Shown here piece after piece: positions 7,059 to 14,313 of a DNA stretch of 24,366 bases. Both the position numbers and the translations under genes were made by a program. The number at the start of each line of letters is the position of its first letter. The first letter of the stretch is position 1. Where the stretch lies: contig CAYLUN010000082.1 of assembly GCA_964386865.1 (NCBI GenBank), positions 1 through 24,366 on the forward strand, written 5' to 3'. The DNA comes from CAYLUN01 sp964386865. Lineage in GTDB: Bacteria; Verrucomicrobiota; Kiritimatiellia; RFP12; UBA1067. Under the pieces are notes generated by a model that saw nothing but the letters and a program-made list of their open reading frames with translations, did no database searches and was not told the origin of the DNA.

Positions 7059-8381
7059 ATGAAAACGACTCAGCTGACTCAAACGGGCGCAGGCCTGGCA
7101 GCCCTCATCGCGTGTCTGGCTGCCGGCCCGGCCCTTGCCGCCGAGGAAAAAGTGGCCGTCGAACTCCCCAACACCGTTCACAACATCGCGCTGCCGAACG
7201 GGGACTCCGTGGAGGTCACAACGGGCGTGAAGGTGGAGGTGATTGAGCGCAAGGCGCCGGCGCAGGCGAAGCCCGCGCGCAAGACCGCGATCTTCGTGGA
7301 CAATCGCGCGGGAGCCCAGCTGAACGAGACGGTGCTCCGCTTCGAGGACCATGTCGCAGCCCGCGCCGGCGGCGACAAATACGAGATCATCAGCAAGGAG
7401 GACGTCGCCAAGGCGCTGAAGGCCTATCCGGAAAACACGGGCGCCGTCCCCGCCGAGCGCAACACGCTGGGCACGCGGGAAGACCGGAAGCTCGCGGATG
7501 ACACGTCGGCCCTGCGGCTGGCGCAGAATGTCGGCGCAGACTACATGCTGATGGTGGCGCTCGACTCGTTCGACGCGGAGACCAAGCGGTTCAAGACGGC
7601 CGACATCGACGTCGTGAACAAGGTCTACACCCTGCGGGCCACGTACAAGCTGCTGGACGGCGTGACAGGCGGCACGCTCGGGGGGATGCCGGTGCGCGCC
7701 TCGAAGACCGTTCGCGAAAGCGCCAACATCAGCATCGAGAACACGGACTTGACGGCCGACCTGATCGAGAAGCTGGCGGACACGGTGGCGCAGGACATGC
7801 TGAAGAAGGCTGACCAGTTCCGCGAGGCGTCGGCGGTCGGCGACATCCCCGTGACGATCCGCTGCAATGCGCGCGACCTGCAGGGCAACGAGATCTCCCT
7901 CACGGACATCGGCGTGACGGAGGACAACCGGGTCGTGAAGGGCAAGGACACGCAGCCGCTGCAAGTAGTCGCCACGGTGGCGTTCGACGGCATGGTCATG
8001 GGGTCCACGCCCGCCACGGTCAAGGTCAAGCCGGGGCCGCACAAGCTGCGGCTGACGCGCCCGGGGTTCGACGACGCGGAGATGACGGTGAAGGCCGCCG
8101 AGGGCATGGATCTGACGGTGACGATGCAGATGAGCAACGAGGGCTTTACGCGCTGGCTGCAGATCCGCGACGCGCTGAACGCGCTGGACGTCTCCCGGAA
8201 GATGACGGACGCCGAGGCCGAGCGCATCCGCGGTATCGCGCAGATGTTCCGCCAGAGCGGGTACCGCATCGACCACCGCTCGAACGTGAAGTCCGACTCC
8301 AAGTCCGACGTGAAGTCTGACGTGAAGGTGGACGCGAAAGAGCTGCCGGACGTCAACATGACGTACAAGAGCCTGTTCTAA
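7059..8381 (+). CDS. Exported PEGA-domain protein with a CsgG/LpoB-like N-terminal region
   Basis: The 440-residue product has a signal peptide at 1-28 (ALAAEE region). Residues about 75-250 have the layout of the ABD/CsgG/LpoB superfamily: a strand (TAIFVDNRAG), then YEIISKEDV followed by ADYMLMVALDSF, and a later strand with TLRATYKLLDGVTGG. Residues about 304-357 form a PEGA domain (VAFDGMVMGSTPATVKVKPG, GPHKLRLTRPGFDD), a small beta-sandwich found on envelope proteins. The tail (410-425) is a four-fold KSD-type repeat rich in lysine and aspartate, followed by a conserved-looking VNMTYKSLF end. AGAAGGGA precedes ATG 7059. Its N-terminal half parallels the next gene product, suggesting a paralogous pair. 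The role is inferred as a periplasmic or outer-membrane partner of the lipoproteins in the operon. Confidence 0.72.
   Translation: MKTTQLTQTGAGLAALIACLAAGPALAAEEKVAVELPNTVHNIALPNGDSVEVTTGVKVEVIERKAPAQAKPARKTAIFVDNRAGAQLNETVLRFEDHVAARAGGDKYEIISKEDVAKALKAYPENTGAVPAERNTLGTREDRKLADDTSALRLAQNVGADYMLMVALDSFDAETKRFKTADIDVVNKVYTLRATYKLLDGVTGGTLGGMPVRASKTVRESANISIENTDLTADLIEKLADTVAQDMLKKADQFREASAVGDIPVTIRCNARDLQGNEISLTDIGVTEDNRVVKGKDTQPLQVVATVAFDGMVMGSTPATVKVKPGPHKLRLTRPGFDDAEMTVKAAEGMDLTVTMQMSNEGFTRWLQIRDALNALDVSRKMTDAEAERIRGIAQMFRQSGYRIDHRSNVKSDSKSDVKSDVKVDAKELPDVNMTYKSLF
8286..8333 (+). repeat. Four-unit 12-bp coding tandem repeat in the PEGA protein tail
   Basis: Four 12-bp units (GTGAAGTCCGAC, TCCAAGTCCGAC, GTGAAGTCTGAC, GTGAAGGTGGAC) encode VKSD-SKSD-VKSD-VKVD at residues 410-425. 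The unit length is a multiple of three, so gain or loss of units would keep the frame and only lengthen or shorten a charged linker. Confidence 0.8.
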
Positions 8382-8406
8382 TCGGTTTGTTTAAGGAGGA
8401 GCGAAT

Positions 8407-9303
8407 ATGAAGAACGTCCTGATGTTCGGATGCGCCGTTTTGGTCGCGGGGTCGCTGGCGGCCCAAGGCGCGAAAGAGACCCTTGCGGTCGCCACGGTCG
8501 CGTCGACCCCGGCGCTGAAAACGGATGTGGAGCAGCGCGGCATGGCCGCCTCGTTCAACCGGGTGCTGGAGTCGCTGGATCAGCATCTGGTCACCAGCTT
8601 GGCGCAGTCGCGGAAATTCACGGTGGTCGGGCGCAAAGGGCTGCTAAAGGATGTGATCGCGGAGCAGGATCTCGGGCAGTCCGGCCTGGCCAATGCGGAC
8701 ACGGCGCCGGAGCTGGGCCAGCTGAAGGGCGCCAAGTACACGCTGACGACCACCGTCGACAGCTTCCTTGAAAACCACGAGGTGGCCGCTTTTGCGGAAG
8801 GGCGGAAGCTGAAGCGCCGTTTTCAGATCTCGGCGCAGGCGGTGATTGTTGACACGACGACGGGCGAGGTGTTCGACACGGCCAACATTCAGCTGGATAA
8901 GATCGACATCGTCGACTTGCCGGCGAACGTCGCCGAATCCATGACCGGTTCGCGAACCGACGAGCTGATGCCCCTGCTGGCCAAAGAGCTGGGCGCGAAG
9001 ATCGCGGCCAACACGGTGGCGGCCGTCTTTCCCGTCAAGGTGGTTGACGTGGAGGACGAGAAGACGCTGACGCTGAACCGGGGCGCGAGCTTCTTCGCCG
9101 TGGGCGACCAGGTCGAGCTGTACGGGCCGAGCAAGACGATCACGGATCCCGATACGGGGGCGGTCATCAAGCGCAAGGGCAAGCCGGTCGGCAAGGCGCG
9201 GGTCACGAGCGTTGAGCCCGATTACAGTCAGGCCGAGGTGTTCGAGAACACGGGCGTGAAAGTCGGTTGCCAGGCCACGAAGCTGCAGCCTGCAAAGGAA
9301 TAA
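8407..9303 (+). CDS. CsgG-family protein with FlgT_C-like C-terminal domain
   Basis: The product is 298 residues with a signal peptide (1-21) that lacks a lipobox, because C9 sits in the hydrophobic core. Residues about 25-205 look like CsgG: TLAVATV, then FTVVGRKGLLKDVIAEQDLG (71-90), LGQLKGAKYTLTTTVDSF (103-120) and the 'DTTTGEVFDTA' turn (149-159). Residues about 208-285 resemble the C-terminal domain of FlgT, with LNRGASFFAVGDQVELYGP, TITDPDTGAVI, VGKARVTSVEPDYSQAEV. CsgG forms the curli secretion pore and FlgT is a flagellar outer-membrane collar protein, but no curli or flagellar gene is here. A periplasmic or outer-membrane scaffold role is therefore inferred. The start follows AAGGAGG (8393-8399) and is 25 nt after the PEGA gene; the stop is three bases before the next start. 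Confidence 0.75.
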   Translation: MKNVLMFGCAVLVAGSLAAQGAKETLAVATVASTPALKTDVEQRGMAASFNRVLESLDQHLVTSLAQSRKFTVVGRKGLLKDVIAEQDLGQSGLANADTAPELGQLKGAKYTLTTTVDSFLENHEVAAFAEGRKLKRRFQISAQAVIVDTTTGEVFDTANIQLDKIDIVDLPANVAESMTGSRTDELMPLLAKELGAKIAANTVAAVFPVKVVDVEDEKTLTLNRGASFFAVGDQVELYGPSKTITDPDTGAVIKRKGKPVGKARVTSVEPDYSQAEVFENTGVKVGCQATKLQPAKE

Positions 9304-9306
9304 GTC

Positions 9307-10728
9307 ATGGATCAGCGGTGCGACAAGCGAAGTGACTTCGGGCGCGCGCTGGCGTGCGCCGGCGCGGCGGCCCTGCTCGCGTGCGGCGGGTGCAAGACGT
9401 ACGACCAGCAGGTGAGCGAGATCCGCGACTACTACCGGGCGGGCTACTATGAGCAGGCGGCCGGGCTGGCAAGCCGGCGGCTCGAGAGCAACCGGCAGGG
9501 GCGCGACGAGCTGATCTGGTCGCTGGAGTCGGCCACGCTCAGCCGCTGCGCCGGGCGGGCGCAGGAGAGCGACAGCGCCTTCGCGCGCGCCGACGAGCTC
9601 TACGACCGCCACCAGCAGGAGGCGAAAGTCAAGATCGGCTCCGAGGGCCTGGCGCTGATCACCAACCCGGCGAAGCTGCCCTACACGGGGCGCGCGTACG
9701 ACGGGATCATGGTGAGCGCGTACCAGGCGCTGGGCGCGCTGCAGCGGGGCGACCGCGAGTCCGCGCGCGTGTACCTGAACCGGACGTATCAGCGCCAGCA
9801 GGACGCGGTGTCAGAGCACGCCGCGAAGATTGAGAAGGAGAGCGAGCAGGTCAAGAAGAACGCCGACCTGTCGCGCACGCTGAGCGACGAGAAGTTTGGC
9901 TCGGCGTGCTCGGGGCTCAGCACGCAGGTGGATGGGCTCGCGGCCTACGCCGACTACGTCAACCCCTTCGCCGTCTACCTGGACGGCCTGTACCACTGGA
10001 ACGCGGGGCTGGATCCGTCGGACGTGGAGCGGGCGCGCAAGTGCTTCGAGCGCGCGCTGGCGTTCGCGCCCGACAACCCGTATGTGAAGGCCGACTACGA
10101 GCTGACGTCGAAGGCCGCGCGGCCCGGGATCGGCGAGCCCGCGTGCTACGTCCTGTTCGAGACCGGCGCGGCGCCGAGCCGCGACGCCCTGCGGATCGAC
10201 GTGCCCATCATCGTCTCGCGCGTGTCGTACGTCGGCATTTCGTTCCCCCGGCTTGTGCTGCACGGGAGCTTCGTCGCCGGCCTGACCGTAGAGGCGGGCG
10301 GGCAGAGCGCGACCACGGCGCGCGTCGCCAGCATGGACGCCGTCGTGGCGCACGACTTCAGGAACGAGCTGCCGAGCATCATCACGCGCTCGGTGGCGTC
10401 CGCCGTCGCCAAGGCCGCCGCCGCCTACGCGATCAACCGGCAGGCTGAGAAGGACGGGGGCGAGGCCGCGAAGTGGGCGGCCAGGGTGGCGACGGCCGGC
10501 TACCAGCTCGCCATGAACGTGGCGGACACGCGGACGTGGAACACGCTGCCCAAGGAGTTCCAGGTCTGCAAGGTGCCGATTCCCGCCGACCGCAAGATCG
10601 TGCTGACGGTGCCCGGCAGCGGTTGGCGACAGGAGCTGACGCTGGGAGAGGGGCGGTCCGTCGTCGTCTGGGCGAAGACGGTCGACCAGCCGCAGCAGAT
10701 GGCCATTACGCAGTTTGCGCTGAAGTAA
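9307..10728 (+). CDS. COG3014-like TPR lipoprotein
   Basis: The 473-residue protein has an N-terminal hydrophobic segment ending LLACGGCK, so either C26 or C29 is the probable lipidated cysteine. An N-terminal helical part (36-185) reads as TPR-like, with a charged coiled-coil stretch at about 163-195. A second TPR-like unit follows, YVNPFAVYLDGLYHWNAG (217-234) and CFERALAFAPDNPYV (246-260). The C-terminal half includes DFRNELPSIITRSVASAVAK (350-369), a signature I associate with the uncharacterised COG3014 lipoproteins that sit upstream of ycfL and lpoB in other Gram-negatives. ATG 9307 has AAGGA at 9295-9299, inside the end of the CsgG-like gene. The neighbours support membership in an outer-membrane lipoprotein complex; the molecular function is unknown. 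Confidence 0.75.
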   Translation: MDQRCDKRSDFGRALACAGAAALLACGGCKTYDQQVSEIRDYYRAGYYEQAAGLASRRLESNRQGRDELIWSLESATLSRCAGRAQESDSAFARADELYDRHQQEAKVKIGSEGLALITNPAKLPYTGRAYDGIMVSAYQALGALQRGDRESARVYLNRTYQRQQDAVSEHAAKIEKESEQVKKNADLSRTLSDEKFGSACSGLSTQVDGLAAYADYVNPFAVYLDGLYHWNAGLDPSDVERARKCFERALAFAPDNPYVKADYELTSKAARPGIGEPACYVLFETGAAPSRDALRIDVPIIVSRVSYVGISFPRLVLHGSFVAGLTVEAGGQSATTARVASMDAVVAHDFRNELPSIITRSVASAVAKAAAAYAINRQAEKDGGEAAKWAARVATAGYQLAMNVADTRTWNTLPKEFQVCKVPIPADRKIVLTVPGSGWRQELTLGEGRSVVVWAKTVDQPQQMAITQFALK

Positions 10729-10739
10729 AAGGAGAGAGC

Positions 10740-11168
10740 ATGAAAACGAATACGGTAGCGGGTTTGAGCGTGGCGGCCGCGGTCGCGCTGCTGGCGGGCT
10801 GCGCCACGACGGTCAACACGGTTGAGAATGCGGACAAGGCGGGGGTTCGCGAAATGGTGGCCGACCGGCGCGTGGTGTCTGACCGCACGTTGGAGAACAG
10901 GGTCATTGTCGTGGGCATTAACCAGTCGCAGACGGACGCGGGTTTCCTGCGCGTTCAGCTCGAGTTCTACAACAAGAAGCGGACCATTCAGAACTTCTTC
11001 TACACGGTCGAGTGGTTCGGCGCCGACGGCATGCGGGTCGAGACGGCGACCGGCGGCTGGACGGAGCAGCAGGTTATGGCGCGCGAGAGCCTCTTCCTCA
11101 CGTTTACGGCGCCCACGCCCCGGGCGAAGGACTTCGTCGTGAAACTGGTAGAGGATCCTCGCCGGTGA
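10740..11168 (+). CDS. ycfL: YcfL-family lipoprotein (DUF1425)
   Basis: The 142-residue lipoprotein has lipobox LLAGC with C21 as the lipidated residue. The body matches the DUF1425/YcfL pattern: LRVQLEFYNKKRTIQNFFYT (70-89), VEWFGADGMRV and a late FTAPTPRAKDFVVKL. This is a small immunoglobulin-like sandwich. In E. coli ycfL lies directly upstream of lpoB, and the same order is kept here. The frame is open far upstream, but ATG 10740 follows AAAAGGAGAG (10727-10736) and gives the lipoprotein signal, so the short form is chosen. It is 11 nt from the preceding gene and 25 nt from lpoB. The function of YcfL is unknown; a partner of LpoB at the outer membrane is inferred from gene order. Confidence 0.82.
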   Translation: MKTNTVAGLSVAAAVALLAGCATTVNTVENADKAGVREMVADRRVVSDRTLENRVIVVGINQSQTDAGFLRVQLEFYNKKRTIQNFFYTVEWFGADGMRVETATGGWTEQQVMARESLFLTFTAPTPRAKDFVVKLVEDPRR

Positions 11169-11193
11169 TTGTGCGAATGAAAGGAGACATGAA

Positions 11194-11787
11194 ATGAATC
11201 GAAGCAAACAGTTCTTGTTGATGCCGGCAATTGGCTGCGGATGCCTTTTTCTCGCCGGATGCCAGACGCCGTCGGTGGTCCGGATCCAGGCCGGAGGCCC
11301 TACCGCGATTACGACAACCGGGGTCGACCTGGCCGACTTCAAAACCACGGCGGGCGCGATGGTCAAGGAGCTGCTGGCGCATCCGGCGATTTCGGGTTTC
11401 AGGGCGCAGTACGGGCGAGCCCCGACCATGAAGAAGGGCACGATCGTCAACAAGTCCGACCTGATGCTCGACATGGGCCAGCTCGTCGGGCGCATCAACG
11501 AGGACATGCTCAACAGCGGGCTCGTCGAGCTGCTTGCCACCGATGCCACGACGGACGACATCCGGCGGCAGAACGACTTCGAGAACGACGTGAAGAGCAG
11601 CAAGAGCGGGCGCGCCGACTTCTACACGGAGGGCGAGATCATGCTGCTCACCGCGAAAGATGGGCGCCTGCGCGAGAAGACCTACACCTTCCAGCTGCGC
11701 CTGAACGACAGCAAGTCGGGCCGCACCGTCTGGCAGCGCTCGGTGGATGTCTCTAAGCAGGGGACGCGTCCGCTCACCGGATGGTAA
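11194..11787 (+). CDS. lpoB: LpoB-like penicillin-binding protein activator lipoprotein
   Basis: The 197-residue lipoprotein has lipobox FLAGC with C23 lipidated. The domain matches LpoB: TTGVDLADFKTTAGAMVKEL (41-60), then a central region with INEDMLNSGLVELLA and a C-terminal YTFQLRLNDSKSGRTVWQRS, equivalent to the 'L-x-D-x-x-xG-x-x-x-W' end of the fold. In E. coli LpoB spans the periplasm from the outer membrane and activates PBP1B. No long disordered N-terminal linker is present here, so reach through the periplasm would need partners, possibly the other operon products. ATG 11194 follows AAAGGAG (11180-11186); an ATG at 11189 stops after two codons. This is the last gene before the hairpin terminator. 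No class A PBP gene is in the window. Confidence 0.8.
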   Translation: MNRSKQFLLMPAIGCGCLFLAGCQTPSVVRIQAGGPTAITTTGVDLADFKTTAGAMVKELLAHPAISGFRAQYGRAPTMKKGTIVNKSDLMLDMGQLVGRINEDMLNSGLVELLATDATTDDIRRQNDFENDVKSSKSGRADFYTEGEIMLLTAKDGRLREKTYTFQLRLNDSKSGRTVWQRSVDVSKQGTRPLTGW

Positions 11788-11810
11788 GCGCGAGCGACCG
11801 CGCACAAACG

Positions 11811-11846
11811 AAAGGCCCCGCCGGAGAGGCGGGGCCTTTTCGTTTT
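11811..11846. terminator. Strong bidirectional intrinsic terminator between convergent genes
   Basis: A perfect 12-bp stem, AAAGGCCCCGCC (11811-11822) with GGCGGGGCCTTT (11828-11839), encloses the 5-nt loop GGAGA. TTCGTTTT follows on the plus strand; on the minus strand the stem is followed by CGTTTG. It lies 23 nt after the lpoB stop and 26 nt beyond the minus-strand lipoprotein stop, so it can end transcription from both sides. Confidence 0.92.
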
Positions 11847-11865
11847 GCTCAAAGCTCGCCGTCGC

Positions 11866-12561
11866 CTACAGGTCCTTCTCCCACCACGGCTGCGAGATGA
11901 AGACGGTCCGCAAGTCGGCCGCGAGGTTCAGCACGGTGCGGCTGGAGACGTTGGTGTAGGCGTTCGGGTACTGGTACCAGTAGCAGCGCACGACCGGGAA
12001 CTGGCTGATCGCGTAGGGCCGGCTGGACGGCTGCTGGACGGTGTCGCCGTGTAGCAGCTGCCAGTTCTTGATCTCGGCCCACGAGGCGGTTCCGTCCTTG
12101 TTCGTGTCCACGTCGGCCACGCTGGGCTTGCCGCCGAGGTAAGCGGTCCAGTCCCACTTGCACGGAGCCTCGCTGAACTCATAGAGGTAGCTCGAGCCGC
12201 TCTCGTCGGCCTCGGCGGCCTGCCCCCACTCGACATAGCTGTTGGGCACGCCGCCTTCTTTGCCGCCCGTGGGGTCCGCGCTGGACACGAGCGCCCCAGC
12301 CGGGAGGTACTTGCCGCTGACGAGGCTCGTGAGCCTGGGGGGCAACTGCCCGTTGTGGTCGCGCGCGTAGGCCTGGAGCGCGACGCTCAGGGTGCGCATC
12401 TCGGCGGCGAGCCGTTCGTATTGCGTGGCGGAGTCCGCGGACGCGGAGGTCACCAGCAGGGGCTCGAGCTTGGGCAGCGGTTCTTGCCTTTGCGTCTGTT
12501 GCACAGACGAACAGCCCGACAGCCCGACAGCCAGACCCGCGAGCACAAGCAGTCTCTTCAT
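11866..12561 (-). CDS. Lipoprotein with pseudopilin-like segment and EF-hand loop
   Basis: The start is the second ATG (12561), with AAGGGGG ending 6 nt upstream; ATG 12567 would leave no spacer. The 231-residue product has lipobox GLSGC (C17). A helix followed by ARDHNGQLPPRLTSLVSGKY (66-85) and LVSSADP resembles the region after the N-terminal helix of type II secretion pseudopilin-like (H-X9-DG type) proteins, here on a lipid anchor instead of a prepilin leader. Residues 152-163 (DTNKDGTASWAE) form a canonical 12-residue EF-hand loop with D1, N3, D5, G6, S9 and E12, so calcium binding is likely. The C-terminus is aromatic-rich (CYWYQYPNAYTN). No family name can be given with certainty. It converges on lpoB and shares its terminator. 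It has its own upstream promoter and is probably monocistronic. Confidence 0.7.
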   Translation of the reverse strand: MKRLLVLAGLAVGLSGCSSVQQTQRQEPLPKLEPLLVTSASADSATQYERLAAEMRTLSVALQAYARDHNGQLPPRLTSLVSGKYLPAGALVSSADPTGGKEGGVPNSYVEWGQAAEADESGSSYLYEFSEAPCKWDWTAYLGGKPSVADVDTNKDGTASWAEIKNWQLLHGDTVQQPSSRPYAISQFPVVRCYWYQYPNAYTNVSSRTVLNLAADLRTVFISQPWWEKDL

Positions 12562-12649
12562 GATCATCCCCCTTTTTCGGTTGTGACAGTTTCAGCCAGC
12601 ACTAACGACTCACGCAGGCGTCACCCTCTCAGGTCAACCCTGCTTGAGG

Positions 12650-12679
12650 ATTATGCGGCGAGCAGACGCTCAAAGTCAA
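12650..12679 (-). promoter_or_regulatory. Promoter of the EF-hand lipoprotein gene
   Basis: Read on the minus strand, TTGACT (12679-12674) and CATAAT (12655-12650) are separated by 18 nt. Each matches the sigma70 consensus at five of six positions. The 5' leader would be about 80 nt to the start at 12561. Confidence 0.55.
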
Positions 12680-12720
12680 ACCCGATTTCTGATGCTCAGC
12701 GTGTCGTCAAAACATCGCGG

Positions 12721-12750
12721 TTGACGCAGTCGGCGGCGTGCCGCCATAAT
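12721..12750 (+). promoter_or_regulatory. Promoter of the DUF1080 gene with a palindrome in its spacer
   Basis: TTGACG (12721-12726) and CATAAT (12745-12750) are 18 nt apart, about 85 nt before the start at 12836. Inside the spacer is the perfect inverted repeat GGCGGC-GT-GCCGCC (12732-12745), which touches the -10 box and could be an operator. The divergent promoter of the lipoprotein gene lies about 40 bp upstream. Confidence 0.5.
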
Positions 12751-12835
12751 AGCGAACAGAGATGAGCATTCGGACGCGCCGGCAGCCTGTCGCTCGCAGG
12801 TGACGCGCTCGGCCTCATCGAGGGGGAAGCCGCTC

Positions 12836-14203
12836 ATGCACACCGTCGCACGTTCGCTCGCGCTCTGTTTCGCCGCCTGTACGCTCAGGGCTGCCGACGC
12901 GGAGGGCTTCGCGCCGCTCTTCAACGGCAAGGATCTCGCCGGGTGGGAGCCCTGCAACATCGCGCCCGAAACATTCGCGGCCCGCGAGGGCATGATCGTC
13001 ACCACCGGCTCGCCGGTCGGCATGCTGCGGACGGCCAAAATGTACGAGAATTTCATCGTCGAGTTCGACTGGCGGCACATGAAGCCCGGCGGCAACTCGG
13101 GCCTCTTCGTCTGGGCCGACGGCCTGCCCGTGGCGGGCTCGCCCTTCTCGCGCGGCATCGAGGTTCAGATCCTCGACCCCGGCTTCGACGTGAAGGGCAA
13201 GAACGAGTGGTACAGCACCCACGGCGACATCTTCGCTGTCAACGGCGCGGCGCTGACCCTTGCGGGGCGCATCTCGCCCAACGGCAAGCGCTGCTTTCCC
13301 GCGGAAGAGCGCACCAAGCCCTCGCCCGAGTGGAACCACTACCGCCTGGCGGCGAACAACGGCGACCTCAGCCTCAGCGTGAACGGCAAGGAGGTCACGG
13401 TCGCCAAGGCCGCCTCGCCGCGCAAGGGCTACCTCATGCTGGAGTCAGAGGGCTCGGAGTGCCACTTCCGCAACCTCCGCATCAAAGAGCTGCCGTCCAC
13501 GAACCCCAAGCCCGAGGAGGTCGCCCGCGAGGCCGACGGCTTCGTGCCGCTCTTCACGGGCACCGACCTGCGCAACTGGAAGGTGCCCGAGGGCGACAAC
13601 GGGCACTGGAAGGTCGCGAACCAGGTTATCGACTACGACGCCCGGAGCGAGGCGCCCGGCGACAAGAACCTCTGGAGCGAGAAGGCGTATAAGGACTTTC
13701 AGCTCGTTGTCGATTGGCGCATCAAGGAGACCCCGTACCAGAATCCCCGCGCCGCCAACATCCTGCCGGACGGCAGCGAGGCAACGGGGGCGGACGGCAA
13801 GCCGGCGACCCTCACGGTGCCCGACTCCGACTCCGGCATCTTCTTGCGCGGCCAGGGCAAGTATCAGGTGAACATCTGGTGCTGGCCGGTCGGCTCCGGC
13901 GAGATGTACGGCGTGCGGCGCGACCCCGCGATGTCGCCCGAAGTGCGGGCGGGAGCGACGCCGAAGGTGAAGGCGGACAAGCCGGTGGGGCAGTGGAACC
14001 GTTTCGAGATCACGGTGCGCGGCAGCACGGTCAGCGTGGCCCTCAACGGCCAGACGGTGCTGCCCGGCGTGACGATCCCCGGCCTGCCGGAAAGCGGCCC
14101 GATCGCCTTCCAGCACCACGGCAGCCTGAAGGACGGCGTCTGGAACAGCCCGCCCTCGCTCCTCCAGTTCCGCAACGTTTTCATTCGCGAGCTGGCCCCC
14201 TGA
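12836..14203 (+). CDS. Secreted protein with two tandem DUF1080 (3-keto-disaccharide hydrolase) domains
   Basis: ATG 12836 is used because GAGGGGGAA (12820-12828) precedes it and a signal peptide (MHTVARSLALCFAACTLRAADA) starts there; a GTG at 12800 is in frame but less likely. The 455-residue product carries two DUF1080 domains: residues 24-219, opening GFAPLFNGKDLAGWE and closing CHFRNLRIKEL, and residues 235-453, opening GFVPLFTGTDLRNWK and closing LQFRNVFIREL. These are concanavalin-like sandwiches. Some members hydrolyse 3-keto-glycosides formed by oxidoreductases, and others are thought only to bind sugar. Domain 2 keeps the 'DSGIFLRGQGKYQVNIW' core, whereas domain 1 has 'NSGLFVWADG' and 'IEVQILDPG'. 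The Tat-exported TIM barrel upstream belongs to the same kind of sugar-handling repertoire. A spacer palindrome at 12732-12745 suggests control by a repressor. Confidence 0.85.
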   Translation: MHTVARSLALCFAACTLRAADAEGFAPLFNGKDLAGWEPCNIAPETFAAREGMIVTTGSPVGMLRTAKMYENFIVEFDWRHMKPGGNSGLFVWADGLPVAGSPFSRGIEVQILDPGFDVKGKNEWYSTHGDIFAVNGAALTLAGRISPNGKRCFPAEERTKPSPEWNHYRLAANNGDLSLSVNGKEVTVAKAASPRKGYLMLESEGSECHFRNLRIKELPSTNPKPEEVAREADGFVPLFTGTDLRNWKVPEGDNGHWKVANQVIDYDARSEAPGDKNLWSEKAYKDFQLVVDWRIKETPYQNPRAANILPDGSEATGADGKPATLTVPDSDSGIFLRGQGKYQVNIWCWPVGSGEMYGVRRDPAMSPEVRAGATPKVKADKPVGQWNRFEITVRGSTVSVALNGQTVLPGVTIPGLPESGPIAFQHHGSLKDGVWNSPPSLLQFRNVFIRELAP

Positions 14204-14229
14204 GGCACCAAAGGACTAGGGCGTGCCGT

Positions 14230-14258
14230 TTGACAGAAACAGCGGCGCGCTCTAGAAT
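14230..14258 (+). promoter_or_regulatory. Sigma70-like promoter of the small-protein pair
   Basis: A perfect TTGACA (14230-14235), a 17-nt spacer and TAGAAT (14253-14258, five of six) make this the best promoter match in the window. It lies about 50 nt before the start at 14314, giving a short leader that contains AGGGGG. Confidence 0.65.
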
Positions 14259-14313
14259 TTTAATATGGGCGGTTGGTGTGCCGCCTGCTCGTCAGATGAG
14301 CCTAGGGGGTGGT

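Noticed and set aside
7053..8276. A 407-codon minus-strand frame opposite the PEGA gene.
   Set aside because: It is rich in arginine, histidine and leucine without domains, and the opposite strand holds a protein with signal peptide and PEGA domain.
8407..9303. The CsgG-like gene as part of a curli system.
   Set aside because: No CsgA/B/E/F-type gene is present, and the C-terminal FlgT_C-like domain and the LpoB/YcfL neighbourhood point to another role.
10473..10739. In-frame upstream extension of the YcfL gene.
   Set aside because: It overlaps the COG3014-like gene and would hide the lipoprotein signal; ATG 10740 has an excellent ribosome-binding site.
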